From VRUE01 sp963716735 (GTDB lineage: Bacteria; Actinomycetota; Thermoleophilia; Solirubrobacterales; 70-9), in the NCBI GenBank assembly GCA_963716735.1, contig OY970321.1, positions 2,480,001 to 2,544,000 on the forward strand: a stretch of 64,000 bases of DNA, given 5' to 3'. The translations under genes and the position numbers were made by a program. The first letter of the stretch is position 1. Each line of letters begins with the position of its first letter. Below are positions 17,786-25,912 of the stretch, piece after piece. A model generated the notes under the pieces. It was not told where the DNA came from, did no database searches, and worked only from the letters and a program-made list of their open reading frames with translations.

Positions 17786-18748
17786 ATGAGCCAAGCCGAA
17801 GCGATAGGGGTCGATCTGGGTGGCACGAAGATGCTGCTCGGGGTCCTCGACGGCGAATCCAAGACGGTCTGGGAGAGCCGCGAGCGCTCTGCCGGCGAGG
17901 GTGAGGACGAGCTGGTCGAGCTGCTCGTCCGCGAGGTGGGGGAGGCCCGCGCGGAGCGCCCGGAGGTCAAGGCGGTCGGGATGGGGATCCCGGCGACGAT
18001 CGACCACGAAAAGGGCCTGGCGGTGGCTGCGGTCAACCTGCCGATCGAGAACCTGCCGATCCGCGATCTCGTCGTCGAGCGGACCGGCCTGCCCACCTTC
18101 GTCGACAACGACGCCAACGTCGCCGCCCTCGCCGAGCATCTCTTCGGTGCTGCCCGAGGAGCCCGGAATGCGGTGATGCTGACGATCGGCACTGGGATCG
18201 GCGGCGGCCTGATCCTCGGCGGCGAGATCTACCGCGGCTCGACCGGCGCGGGCGCCGAGCTTGGCCACGTCGCGATCCAGCTCGATGGCCCGGCCTGCCA
18301 GGGCAACTGCCCCGGCCACGGTTGCGTCGAGACCCTCGCTTCCGGTACCGCGCTGGGCCGCGAAGGCCGCGCCGCGGCCGAAAGCGCGCCCGACTCCACG
18401 CTTGGCAGGTTGCTCGGCGAAGGCAGCGAGATCGACGGCAAGGCGGTCACGGTCGCCGCCCAGGAAGGCGACGAGACCGCGGTCGGCGTCTTCGACCTGG
18501 TCGGCAGCCGCCTCGGCGTCGCGCTGGCCAGCTTCGCCAACATCTTCGAGCCTGAAGTGATCGTGATCGGCGGCGGCGTGATTGCCGCCGGAGAGCTACT
18601 GCTCGCGCCCGCCCGGCGCGAGCTCGAAGCGCGGGCGCTGCGGCCGATGAACCGGACCCCCGTCGTCCCCGCCGAGCTGGGCGAAGACGCCGGGATGATC
18701 GGCGCCGCCGCGATGGCGCGGATCGAGCTGGAGAAGGCAGGGGGCTGA
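17786..18748 (+). CDS. ROK family sugar kinase (glucokinase-like)
   Basis: 320 residues. The ATP phosphate-binding IGVDLGGTKMLLGVLDG is at the N-terminus, the sugar-binding VDNDANVAALAE follows, and the zinc motif is GHVAIQLDG then CQGNCPGHGCVE. The zinc cluster differs from the common CxCGxxGCxE by wider spacing of the first two Cys. It phosphorylates glucose or a related sugar. Its stop overlaps the rsmI start by one base (TGATG), so the two are translationally coupled. Confidence 0.92.
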   Translation: MSQAEAIGVDLGGTKMLLGVLDGESKTVWESRERSAGEGEDELVELLVREVGEARAERPEVKAVGMGIPATIDHEKGLAVAAVNLPIENLPIRDLVVERTGLPTFVDNDANVAALAEHLFGAARGARNAVMLTIGTGIGGGLILGGEIYRGSTGAGAELGHVAIQLDGPACQGNCPGHGCVETLASGTALGREGRAAAESAPDSTLGRLLGEGSEIDGKAVTVAAQEGDETAVGVFDLVGSRLGVALASFANIFEPEVIVIGGGVIAAGELLLAPARRELEARALRPMNRTPVVPAELGEDAGMIGAAAMARIELEKAGG

Positions 18749-19575
18749 TGCCGGGGTCGCTGATCGTCTGTCCGACCCCGATCGGCAACCTCGACGACAT
18801 CACGATCCGCGTGCGCGATGCGCTGGTCGCCGCCGACTACATCGCCTGTGAGGACACGCGCCGCAGCGGCGGCCTGCTCGACAAGCTCGGCATCCGCCCG
18901 GCCCCGCAGCTGATCTCGATCCACGAGGGCAACGAAGCGCCGCGGGCGATCGAGCTGGCGCAGAGGATCGAACGCGGCGAGATCGTCGCCCTCGTCTCCG
19001 ACGCCGGCATGCCGGCGATCTCCGACCCGGGCTTCCGCCTGATCCGCCGCTGCATCGAGCGCAACCTCGAGGTGATCGTGCTCCCCGGCCCCTCGGTTGT
19101 GCCGGTGGCCCTGGTCGCTTCCGGCCTGCCGACCGACCGCTGGCGCTTCGAGGGCTTCCTGCCGAAGCGCTCTGGTGAGATGGAGCGGGTGCTGCGCTCG
19201 ACCGAGACCGTGGTCGCCTTCGAGTCGCCGCGCCGGATCGGCGACTCGCTCGCGGCCCTCGCGGCGATCGCCCCCGACCGCCCGGCCGCTGTCTGCCGTG
19301 AGCTGACCAAGATGCACGAGGAGGTCTCGCGCAGCACCCTGGGCGAGCTGGCGCGCCGCTTCCGCGGCGACGTCAAAGGCGAGATCGTGTTGGTGATCGC
19401 CCCCGCTTCCGCCGACGACCACGACAAAGACGTCGGCTTCGCCGTCGACGCGCTCCGCCACCTGGTCCAGTCGGGCGCCCGCCCGCGCGCCGCCGCCAGC
19501 GTCGTCGCCGCGCTGACCGGCACCCGCGCCAATGACCTCTACCGGGCGCTGACCGGCCGCGAGCCGCGCAAGTGA
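18748..19575 (+). CDS. rsmI: 16S rRNA (cytidine1402-2'-O)-methyltransferase
   Basis: 275 residues, normal length. GSLIVCPTPIGNLDDITIRVRDAL opens the SAM-dependent tetrapyrrole-methylase fold, and YIACEDTRRS, LVSDAGMPAISDPGF and VLPGPSVVPVAL are the family motifs. It methylates the ribose of C1402 in the decoding centre. It lies between the ROK kinase and metG; rsmI and metG are neighbours in many Gram-positive genomes. Confidence 0.96.
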   Translation: MPGSLIVCPTPIGNLDDITIRVRDALVAADYIACEDTRRSGGLLDKLGIRPAPQLISIHEGNEAPRAIELAQRIERGEIVALVSDAGMPAISDPGFRLIRRCIERNLEVIVLPGPSVVPVALVASGLPTDRWRFEGFLPKRSGEMERVLRSTETVVAFESPRRIGDSLAALAAIAPDRPAAVCRELTKMHEEVSRSTLGELARRFRGDVKGEIVLVIAPASADDHDKDVGFAVDALRHLVQSGARPRAAASVVAALTGTRANDLYRALTGREPRK

Positions 19576-19580
19576 TCGAC

Positions 19581-19586
19581 TAGCCT
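19581..19586 (+). promoter_or_regulatory. -10 hexamer TAGCCT of metG (leaderless)
   Basis: TAGCCT lies 9 bases before ATG 19596, directly after the rsmI stop, with no ribosome-binding site. Confidence 0.4.
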
Positions 19587-19595
19587 CGCCCGCCG

Positions 19596-21101
19596 ATGGC
19601 TTACTACGTCACCACGCCGATCTACTACGTCAACGCCGAGCCCCACCTCGGCCATGCCTACTCGACGCTGGCGGCGGACATCCTTGCCCGCCACATGCGT
19701 CAGCGTGGCGAGGATGTCTTCTTTCTCACCGGCACCGACGAGCACGGCGAGCCGGTCGAGAACGCGGCCGAGCGCGAGGGCGTCACGCCGCAGGAGCTGG
19801 CGGATCGCAACGCGGCCAAGTTCGAAGCGCTGATGCCGGTCATCGACGCCACCAACGACTTCTTCATCCGCACTTCCGACCCCCGCCACGCCGAGAGGGT
19901 CGCCGAGATCATTCAGCGGGTCTACGACAACGGCTGGGTCGACAAGGGCACCTACGAAGGTTGGTACTGCCCACGCTGCGCCGACTTCAAAACCGAGCGT
20001 GAGCTCGGTCCCGGTCAGACCTGCCCGATCCACGAGATCGAGCTGGAGCGGGTCAAGGAGGAGAACTGGTTCTTCCGCCTCTCCGCCTTCCAGGGCCGGC
20101 TCGAAGAGCTCTACGCCAAGCGGCCCGACTTCGTCGTGCCCGATTTCCGCCGTAACGAGGCGGTCTCTTTCATCGAGGGTGGCCTCGAGGACGTCTCGCT
20201 CTCGCGACCGAAGTTGAAGTGGGGGATGCGACTGCCCTGGGACCCCGAGCAGCGGATGTACGTCTGGTTCGACGCGCTGCTCAACTACGTCACCGCGCTC
20301 GGCTTTGCCCGCGAGGGCGAGGATCTGACCGAGCGCTTCTGGCCCGCGAGCCTGCACGTGATGGCCAAGGACATCCTCAAGTTCCACGCGGTGATCTGGC
20401 CGGCGCTGCTCTGGGCGGCGGACCTGGAGCCGCCGCGCCGGATGGCGATCCACGGCTACCTGATGATGGGCGAGAAAAAGATGTCGAAGTCGCTCGGCAA
20501 CGTGCTCGACCCCTTCGAGGCGATCGAGCGCTTCGGTGCCGACGCGCTGCGCTTCTACTGCTTCCGCGAGGTCAGCTTCGGTCAGGACGGCTCGATCTCC
20601 ACGGCGGGCTTCGAGGCTCGCTACGAGACCGAGCTGGCAAACGACTTCGGCAACCTCGCCAGCCGTGTGTTGGCGATGGTCGAGCGCTACCGCGACGGAG
20701 TCGTCCCGGTGGCCCAGGTCGACGCGGTCCTGGCGGAGGACTTCGAAGGCGTCGTCGCTCGCTTCAGCGACCTGCTCGACCAGGCCGAGCTCACCCAGGC
20801 GCTCGAGGAGGCCTGGAAGCTGGTTCGTCGCCTCAACCGCTACGTCGAGGAGACCCGCCCCTGGGAGCTGGCCAAGGACGAGGCCGACCCCGAGCGCCTC
20901 GACGAAGTGCTCTACAACCTGATCGAGGGGTTGCGGGTCGTCACTCTGCTCCTCGTTCCCTACCTGCCGCGAACGAGCGAGCAGCTGCTCGTCGCCCTGG
21001 ATGAGAATTCACGCGAACTGTCCGACCTCGGCTCCCGCCCTGGCGGCCAGCGGGTCGAGCGCGTCCCGCCGCTCTTCCCCAAGATCGAGGCACCCGCCTA
21101 G
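19596..21101 (+). CDS. metG: Methionyl-tRNA synthetase
   Basis: 501 residues. Class I signatures: PHLGHAY (HIGH motif, about residues 16-22) and KKMSKSLGN (KMSKS motif). The connective peptide carries CPRC and CPIH, one zinc knuckle. It lacks the C-terminal tRNA-binding EMAP-like domain, as in many short bacterial MetRS. The last 37 residues (EQLLVALDENSRELSDL to the end) recur as a diverged copy at 22174-22287. No terminator follows this gene, whereas one follows the copy. Confidence 0.97.
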   Translation: MAYYVTTPIYYVNAEPHLGHAYSTLAADILARHMRQRGEDVFFLTGTDEHGEPVENAAEREGVTPQELADRNAAKFEALMPVIDATNDFFIRTSDPRHAERVAEIIQRVYDNGWVDKGTYEGWYCPRCADFKTERELGPGQTCPIHEIELERVKEENWFFRLSAFQGRLEELYAKRPDFVVPDFRRNEAVSFIEGGLEDVSLSRPKLKWGMRLPWDPEQRMYVWFDALLNYVTALGFAREGEDLTERFWPASLHVMAKDILKFHAVIWPALLWAADLEPPRRMAIHGYLMMGEKKMSKSLGNVLDPFEAIERFGADALRFYCFREVSFGQDGSISTAGFEARYETELANDFGNLASRVLAMVERYRDGVVPVAQVDAVLAEDFEGVVARFSDLLDQAELTQALEEAWKLVRRLNRYVEETRPWELAKDEADPERLDEVLYNLIEGLRVVTLLLVPYLPRTSEQLLVALDENSRELSDLGSRPGGQRVERVPPLFPKIEAPA

Positions 21102-21106
21102 CGACG

Positions 21107-21136
21107 TTGACACCGGGTGGGCGTTTGGAATAGGTT
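21107..21136 (+). promoter_or_regulatory. Promoter of the PPC-domain protein gene
   Basis: TTGACA (21107-21112), an 18-base spacer, then TAGGTT (21131-21136). The predicted start of transcription falls within a few bases of ATG 21146, so the mRNA is leaderless. This is the clearest -35/-10 pair in the window. Confidence 0.6.
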
Positions 21137-21145
21137 CGCGTACTT

Positions 21146-22015
21146 ATGAGGTTTCTATCGGGTATCTCAGCTTGTGCAGTGGCCCTGCTCATTTTCGCGC
21201 CAAGCGCCTCCGCGGCGGGCGAGTTCGAGCCGAACGACACGCCAGACACCGCTTACGGGCCCCTTTCCGGAGGCACGGACTACACCGCTACGTTCGAGAC
21301 CAACAACGATGTCGACTGGTACCTCTTCTACCTGAAGGCCTATAGCCAGATGGACTTCTCGGCGACCCTTATCGCCGGGTGCGGAAGCGTTCACATCGAG
21401 CTGCGTGACAAGGACGGCAAGGAACTGCAGCTGTTTCACTCGGCCGGCCTCAACGAAGTTGAACACCTGAGGACGACGCTAGCAGCGGGTCGCTATTACT
21501 TCGCGATGACTACTCACGGATGTGTCGGCGATCGTTATCGCTTCCGAATAGACCCCGCTGCCGCAGTCACCTCCAGCCGCGAATGCGGCGAGGCGATAGT
21601 CGCAAAGGAAGCAGTTGGGCCGCAGCTCGCGAAAGTCGCGGGCGAACTGGCCAAGAACAGCGAAAAACTGGCAAAGCCAAGCAGTGAAGTGACCGCTGAC
21701 GAAGCGCGTCTCGCAGCCCTCGACCAGCGCCGTGAAAAGTTCCTCACCCAGTGGAAGGCCGCCGTTCGCAAGCTCTCTCAGCGCCGCGGGATCCCCGGCT
21801 ATGTGCGTCGGCAGAAGATGCGCTCCTTACTGGCGACGAAGCGAAGGACGAATCTGCGGCTGAAGTCGATGAAGGACTCGGCGAAACGGGACTTGGCCGT
21901 GGATCAGAAAGCCCAGGCGCCGTTGCTCGAACAGCGGGCCGGCCTACAGGCTGTGGAAGCGCAAGCCAAGGGGGCCCAGTCACAGGCCGAAGTGCAGATA
22001 ACCGCTCACTGCTGA
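21146..22015 (+). CDS. Secreted PPC-like domain protein with coiled-coil tail
   Basis: 289 residues. Signal peptide 1-23 (cleavage near ASAA). Residues 25-130 begin EFEPNDTPDTAYGPLSGG and contain TNNDVDWYLFYL, characteristic of bacterial pre-peptidase C-terminal (PPC) beta-sandwich domains. From about residue 140 the protein is charged and helical (QLAKVAGELAKNSEKLAK, KMRSLLATKRRTNLRLKSMKD), probably a coiled coil, ending in Cys. No enzyme domain is present, so a surface or matrix protein is likely. Base composition looks less GC-rich than its neighbours. It is the first of two cargo genes between metG and the FMN oxidase. Confidence 0.75.
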   Translation: MRFLSGISACAVALLIFAPSASAAGEFEPNDTPDTAYGPLSGGTDYTATFETNNDVDWYLFYLKAYSQMDFSATLIAGCGSVHIELRDKDGKELQLFHSAGLNEVEHLRTTLAAGRYYFAMTTHGCVGDRYRFRIDPAAAVTSSRECGEAIVAKEAVGPQLAKVAGELAKNSEKLAKPSSEVTADEARLAALDQRREKFLTQWKAAVRKLSQRRGIPGYVRRQKMRSLLATKRRTNLRLKSMKDSAKRDLAVDQKAQAPLLEQRAGLQAVEAQAKGAQSQAEVQITAHC

Positions 22016-22049
22016 TCGAGCCGGCTCATCCGAGCGGCCGTAGAGCGCC

Positions 22050-22172
22050 GGCATCGAGTCGCCCGGGACTGGTGTAGCCGCAGAGGCCATCGTCAGGTCG
22101 AGCTCGCCGAGGACCATCTTGAGCACGGTTTCGACCCGGTCTGGCCTTCCAGGGCCAGGCCCCATAGGTAGG
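22050..22172 (-). pseudogene. Remnant of the 3' end of the FMN-dependent oxidase gene
   Basis: About 120 bases nearly identical to 23150-23272, the end of the intact oxidase gene, in the same orientation. In one frame it still reads RVETVLKMVLGELDLTMA, after which a one-base deletion destroys the frame; the homology continues weakly past the old stop. It joins directly to the metG remnant at 22172/22174. It cannot encode a protein. Confidence 0.8.
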
Positions 22173-22173
22173 T

Positions 22174-22287
22174 GAGCAGCTGCTTGCGGCGCTGACTGAG
22201 GAGTCACGCGAGTTGAGCGAGCTCGGCTCGCGCCCCGGCGGCCAGAGCGTCGAGCGCATCCCCGCGCTCTTCCCCAAGATCGCGTAA
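22174..22287 (+). pseudogene. Remnant of the 3' end of metG
   Basis: 38 codons with their own TAA, reading EQLLAALTEESRELSELG and on to FPKIA. It aligns without gaps to the last residues of intact metG (EQLLVALDENSRELSDLG and on to FPKIEAPA), with many silent and some amino-acid changes. The divergence shows it is not a recent copy of the neighbouring gene. A hairpin terminator follows, which the intact metG lacks. Confidence 0.82.
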
Positions 22288-22313
22288 ACGTGCTGGTTCC
22301 CAGCGGTTCCTGG

Positions 22314-22336
22314 GCGGAGAATCTCCGCTATTTTTG
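22314..22336 (+). terminator. Rho-independent terminator after the metG remnant
   Basis: GCGGAG-AAT-CTCCGC followed by TATTTTTG. It is the best intrinsic terminator in the window and presumably the original terminator of the metG copy. The rest of 22288-22411 is AT-rich leader for the next gene and shows nothing else recognisable. Confidence 0.7.
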
Positions 22337-22411
22337 CCTTAAAATTCCTTAGCAATATGGATTGATGGGCATCGGAGTGCTCGATGCACAAGACCTCCGA
22401 AAGGAACGGAC

Positions 22412-23098
22412 ATGATTCGCAATCTCAAAACCTTGGGCCTCGTCCTGGCGCTCACCTGCGCGGCGGGCGTGACGGCGGGGACCGCGGTAGCGGCAGAACG
22501 CCTGACATCGGATGGCCCGGTGAAGCTCTCCGGTGTGGATTCCGGCGAAAAAGCGACGTTCACAGGCTTCGGCCTGAGCGCAACCTGCAATGGGGGATAC
22601 GACATCGGCTTGGAAAACCAAACACCCCATGTCTTCTTCGATCCGAGCATCATCTTCGTGGCGACATTCACAGTGACGCCCCAATACACCAGCTGCGTCA
22701 ACAAAATGGGCGAAGTCCAGCAGCCGGGCACAGTCACAATGAACGGCTGCGACTACCTCGTCCATGTCGCCAACGGAGCGGAGACCTGGGACGTCGTCTG
22801 CCCAGGAGGACAGCAGATCGAAATGCACTCGTACACCAACGCATCGCACACGACGTCGATATGCACAGTCAAAGTGCCGGCGCAGTCTGGGATCGCCGGT
22901 GGGAGCCACGAAAACGTCAAAGAAGGCGGAGTCGAAAAGGTCGTCGTCAAAGGGCCGTTGACAGGCATCAAAGCCACGAAGTCCGGCATCCTCTGCGGGG
23001 GCAGCAGCGAAACCACGACTGCCTCGATGGACATTCGTGCGGTCGTCAGCGGCGTGAACGAAAAAGGGGGAGCGACAGGCATCTCGATCACCGGCTGA
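22412..23098 (+). CDS. Secreted protein of unknown family
   Basis: 228 residues with a signal peptide (1-26, cleavage after AVAA). The mature protein is rich in Thr, Gly, Ser and Val, contains six Cys in three likely pairs (CNGGYD, TSCVN, NGCDY, VVCPGG, SICTV, ILCGGSS), and is probably all beta. GAAAGGAACGG before the ATG serves as ribosome site. I recognise no domain. Codon use is less GC-biased than in the housekeeping genes. It is the second cargo gene of the metG/oxidase junction. Confidence 0.75.
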   Translation: MIRNLKTLGLVLALTCAAGVTAGTAVAAERLTSDGPVKLSGVDSGEKATFTGFGLSATCNGGYDIGLENQTPHVFFDPSIIFVATFTVTPQYTSCVNKMGEVQQPGTVTMNGCDYLVHVANGAETWDVVCPGGQQIEMHSYTNASHTTSICTVKVPAQSGIAGGSHENVKEGGVEKVVVKGPLTGIKATKSGILCGGSSETTTASMDIRAVVSGVNEKGGATGISITG

Positions 23099-23123
23099 GC
23101 GCCGGGTTCGCGGGCGGCGCGGC

Positions 23124-24284
23124 TCAGCTCATGCTGAGCGCGTGCCGCCCCAGCTCGCCGGGCCGACAGTAGCCGCAGAGGGCCATCGTCAGGTCGAGCT
23201 CGCCGAGGACCATCTTGAGCACGGTTTCGACTCCGGCTTGGCCTTCGAGCGCGAGGCCCCATAGGTAGGGGCGGCCGAGGCAGACGGCGTCGGCACCCAG
23301 CGCCAAGGCCTTGATCACATCGGAGCCGCCGCGGATGCCGCTGTCGAAGAGGATCGTCAGCTCGTCGCCGACCGCGTCGGCGATCGGGCCGAGGGCGTCG
23401 AGCGAGCCGATCGCGCCGTCGACCTGCCGGGCGCCGTGATTGGAGACGATGATCCCGTCGAGACCGCGCCGCGCCGCCTCGCGGGCATCGTCGACGTGCT
23501 GGATGCCCTTGACCAGGATCGGCAGCGAGGTCAGCTCACGCAGTCGCGGCAGGTCGTCCCAGGTCAGCGATGGATTCGCCAAGACCCCCAGGTAGGCGCC
23601 CGTGGCGGCGCCCTGGTCCTCCTCCGGCGTCTTCTCCAGGCCGGCGCGGAAGACCGGGTCCTGGAAGTAGTTGGCGTTGCCCATGCCTTCCAGGAAGGGA
23701 AGCCAGGCCTGCTGCAGGTCGCGAGGCTTCCAGCCTGGGATGAAGGTGTCGACCGTGACGACGATCGCCCCGTAGCCGGCCGCCTCGGCACGGCCGACAA
23801 AGCTCTCCAGCAGCTCGGGGTCGTTGGGCCAGTAGAGCTGGAACCAGCGCGGCCCCTCGCCACCTGCCGCGGCGATCTCCTCCAGGGTGAAGGCCGAGGC
23901 CGTGCTGGCAATCATCGGTACGCCGAGCGCCGCGGCGGCGCGTGCCGTCGCCAGCTCGCCCTCCTCGTGCACACCCCGCTGGACGCCGATCGGGGCCAGC
24001 ATCAGCGGCGCCGGCATCTCGGTGCCGAGCACGCTGGTGGAGAGGTCGCGCGTGGCGACGTCGCGCAGCATCCGCGGCACGATCCGGCGCCGGTCGAGCG
24101 CCTCCCGGTTGGCGCGCATCGTGTCCTCCGCGCCGGCCGCGGCGAAGACGTAGTTCGCCACATCCTCTTTCATCGCCGCCTCGGCGCGGTGCTCCAGCTC
24201 CCCGATCGAGACCGGGATCGAGGGCCTCTCGCCCCCGAGCCCGCGCGCGTAGATCTCGCGGTAGTAGTCGGCGAACTCGGCCAT
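23124..24284 (-). CDS. FMN-dependent alpha-hydroxy acid oxidase (lactate 2-monooxygenase-like)
   Basis: 386 residues with the TIM-barrel FMN fold. Seen: the FMN-binding PLMLAPIGVQRGVHEEGE, the VTVDTFIPGWKPRDLQ segment, the catalytic SNHGARQVDGAIGSLDAL with base His and substrate Arg, and DSGIRGGSDVIKALALGAD. The long insert between Thr-Val-Asp-Thr and the catalytic His (LPFLEGMGNANYFQDPVFR) is the loop typical of lactate 2-monooxygenase, which converts L-lactate to acetate and CO2; an ordinary lactate or glycolate oxidase remains possible. The leaderless -10 AGGCTA/TAGCCT is at 24293-24298. Confidence 0.88.
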   Translation of the reverse strand: MAEFADYYREIYARGLGGERPSIPVSIGELEHRAEAAMKEDVANYVFAAAGAEDTMRANREALDRRRIVPRMLRDVATRDLSTSVLGTEMPAPLMLAPIGVQRGVHEEGELATARAAAALGVPMIASTASAFTLEEIAAAGGEGPRWFQLYWPNDPELLESFVGRAEAAGYGAIVVTVDTFIPGWKPRDLQQAWLPFLEGMGNANYFQDPVFRAGLEKTPEEDQGAATGAYLGVLANPSLTWDDLPRLRELTSLPILVKGIQHVDDAREAARRGLDGIIVSNHGARQVDGAIGSLDALGPIADAVGDELTILFDSGIRGGSDVIKALALGADAVCLGRPYLWGLALEGQAGVETVLKMVLGELDLTMALCGYCRPGELGRHALSMS

Positions 24285-24292
24285 CGCCGGGG

Positions 24293-24298
24293 AGGCTA
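24293..24298 (-). promoter_or_regulatory. -10 hexamer TAGCCT of the FMN oxidase gene (leaderless)
   Basis: On the minus strand TAGCCT ends 8 bases before ATG 24284 with no ribosome-binding site; it overlaps the end of the upstream aldehyde dehydrogenase gene region. Confidence 0.4.
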
Positions 24299-24302
24299 TT
24301 CG

Positions 24303-25871
24303 TTACTTGAGCCCCAAGCGGCGGCGCCAGTCGCGTGCGGTAAAGGCACGCTGGATACGGCCGACGAGACCGCGGCGGGACTTGGTGTACGGGAACCAGT
24401 TCGGCTCGCGCTTGCCGCCAAAGCGAGTGACGACGATCGACTCGGCGCGGCAGTACTTCTTGATCCCGTACTCGCCATGGCGGTAGCCGATCCCGGACTG
24501 CTTCCAGCCGCCCATCGGGACGCTCATCGCCGCCATGTTGATGATCACGTCGTTGACGTTCACCGAGCCGGCCTCGATTCGGCGCGCGACCTTCTCGGCC
24601 CGACCCTTCTCGCCGAAGACCGAGGCGGCGAGCCCGTAGCGGGTGTCGTTGGCGAGCTCGAGTGCCTGCTCGGAATCGCGCACTTTCATCACTCCCACGA
24701 CCGGGCCGAAGGTCTCGTCGCGCATCACCTTCATCGAGTGGTCGACGTCGACGAGGACCGTAGGCTCGAAGTAGTCGCCCGGCCCATCCATTTTCTTGCC
24801 GCCGGTCAGCGCGCGGGCGCCGTTGGCAAGTGCGTCGTTGACCTGGTCTTCGACGATCGCGGACTGGTTCGGCGAGGTCATCGCGCCGACGTCCTTCTCG
24901 GGCTTCTTGCCGTCGGCGCCTTGGCGCAGGCCGTTGACCTCCTTGGTCAGCTTGGCGATGAACTCGTCGTAGATCGGCTCCTCGACGTAGACCCGCTCGA
25001 CCGAGATGCAGAGCTGGCCGGAATTCACCATCCCGCCCCAGGCGGCGGCGTTGGCGGCGCGGTCGACGTCGGCGTCGGCGAGGACGATCATCGGGTCCTT
25101 GCCGCCGAGCTCGAGGCTGACCGGGGTCAGCGTCTCCGCGGCGCGGCCCATCACCTTGCGGCCGGTCCGGTCGGAGCCGGTGAACTGGACGTAGTCGACG
25201 TGGTCGATCAGCGCGCTGCCGGCCTCGCCTCTCCCGAGCACGCAGTCGAAGACGTCCGGCGCGCCGATCTCCTCCTTCCAGGCCTTGACCACTTCGATCA
25301 TGGTCAGCGGGGTGAACTCGGAGGGCTTGACGACGACCGCGGCGCCCGCTTGCAGGGCGGGGATCGAGTCGCCCAGCCCCATCGCCAGCGGGAAGTTCCA
25401 GGGGCTGATCACGCCGACCACCGGCTGGGGCCGGTACTGGACCACGAGCTTCTTCGAGGCCAGCAGCGGCGAGTGGGGGCGGACGGTCTCGTCGCCGATG
25501 TACTTCGCCGCCTTGGTGCCGTAGAAATTGATCAGGTCGGCGACATAGGCCAGGTCGAGGGAGACGTCGGCCCGCACCTTGCCGGTTTCGGCCTGCATCG
25601 TGTCGGTGATCTGCTCGGTGTTGTCGAGGATCCAGTCGCGCAGCTTGCCCAGCCAGTGGTAACGGCCCTCGATCCCGAGCGCCTCCCACTCGGCCTGGTT
25701 GGCGCGCACCCGCGCCACGGTCTTGGCGATGCTCTCGGGGGAGTCGACAGCGATGCTTCCGGTCGTCGCTCCCGTTGCCGGGTTGAGCACCTCGATCGTC
25801 TCGGGCGCGCTCCCGTTGGCGCTTGCGCCGTTGGTGGTCGTCTCGCTCTGCTGTGCAGTTCCGCTCTCCAC
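24303..25871 (-). CDS. Aldehyde dehydrogenase family protein (succinate-semialdehyde-type)
   Basis: 522 residues from GTG 25871, preceded by AAAGGGAGCGG. An upstream in-frame TTG at 25907 lies inside the operator and is less likely. NAD(P)-dependent ALDH fold: SPWNFPLAMG, FTGSDRTGRKVM, the catalytic Glu in SLELGGKDP and the catalytic Cys in NSGQLCISVERVYVEE. A C-terminal extension rich in Arg and Trp (KREPNWFPYTKSRRG to the end) is unusual and may contact membrane. The promoter carries the TGGC palindrome over its transcription start, so it is probably controlled with the MMPL exporter and R2lox-SCP2. Confidence 0.9.
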   Translation of the reverse strand: MESGTAQQSETTTNGASANGSAPETIEVLNPATGATTGSIAVDSPESIAKTVARVRANQAEWEALGIEGRYHWLGKLRDWILDNTEQITDTMQAETGKVRADVSLDLAYVADLINFYGTKAAKYIGDETVRPHSPLLASKKLVVQYRPQPVVGVISPWNFPLAMGLGDSIPALQAGAAVVVKPSEFTPLTMIEVVKAWKEEIGAPDVFDCVLGRGEAGSALIDHVDYVQFTGSDRTGRKVMGRAAETLTPVSLELGGKDPMIVLADADVDRAANAAAWGGMVNSGQLCISVERVYVEEPIYDEFIAKLTKEVNGLRQGADGKKPEKDVGAMTSPNQSAIVEDQVNDALANGARALTGGKKMDGPGDYFEPTVLVDVDHSMKVMRDETFGPVVGVMKVRDSEQALELANDTRYGLAASVFGEKGRAEKVARRIEAGSVNVNDVIINMAAMSVPMGGWKQSGIGYRHGEYGIKKYCRAESIVVTRFGGKREPNWFPYTKSRRGLVGRIQRAFTARDWRRRLGLK

Positions 25872-25892
25872 CTGACCGCTCCCTTTCAAAGT

Positions 25893-25912
25893 TGGCTGGT
25901 CAGCCAACCTTA
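25893..25912 (-). promoter_or_regulatory. Promoter and palindromic operator (copy 3) of the aldehyde dehydrogenase gene
   Basis: TGGCTGGTCAGCCA (25893-25906) is a near-perfect palindrome, extended by one or two bases on each side. On the minus strand the -10 TAAGGT (25907-25912) touches it, so bound protein would cover the transcription start. This is the most symmetrical of the three copies. Confidence 0.65.
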
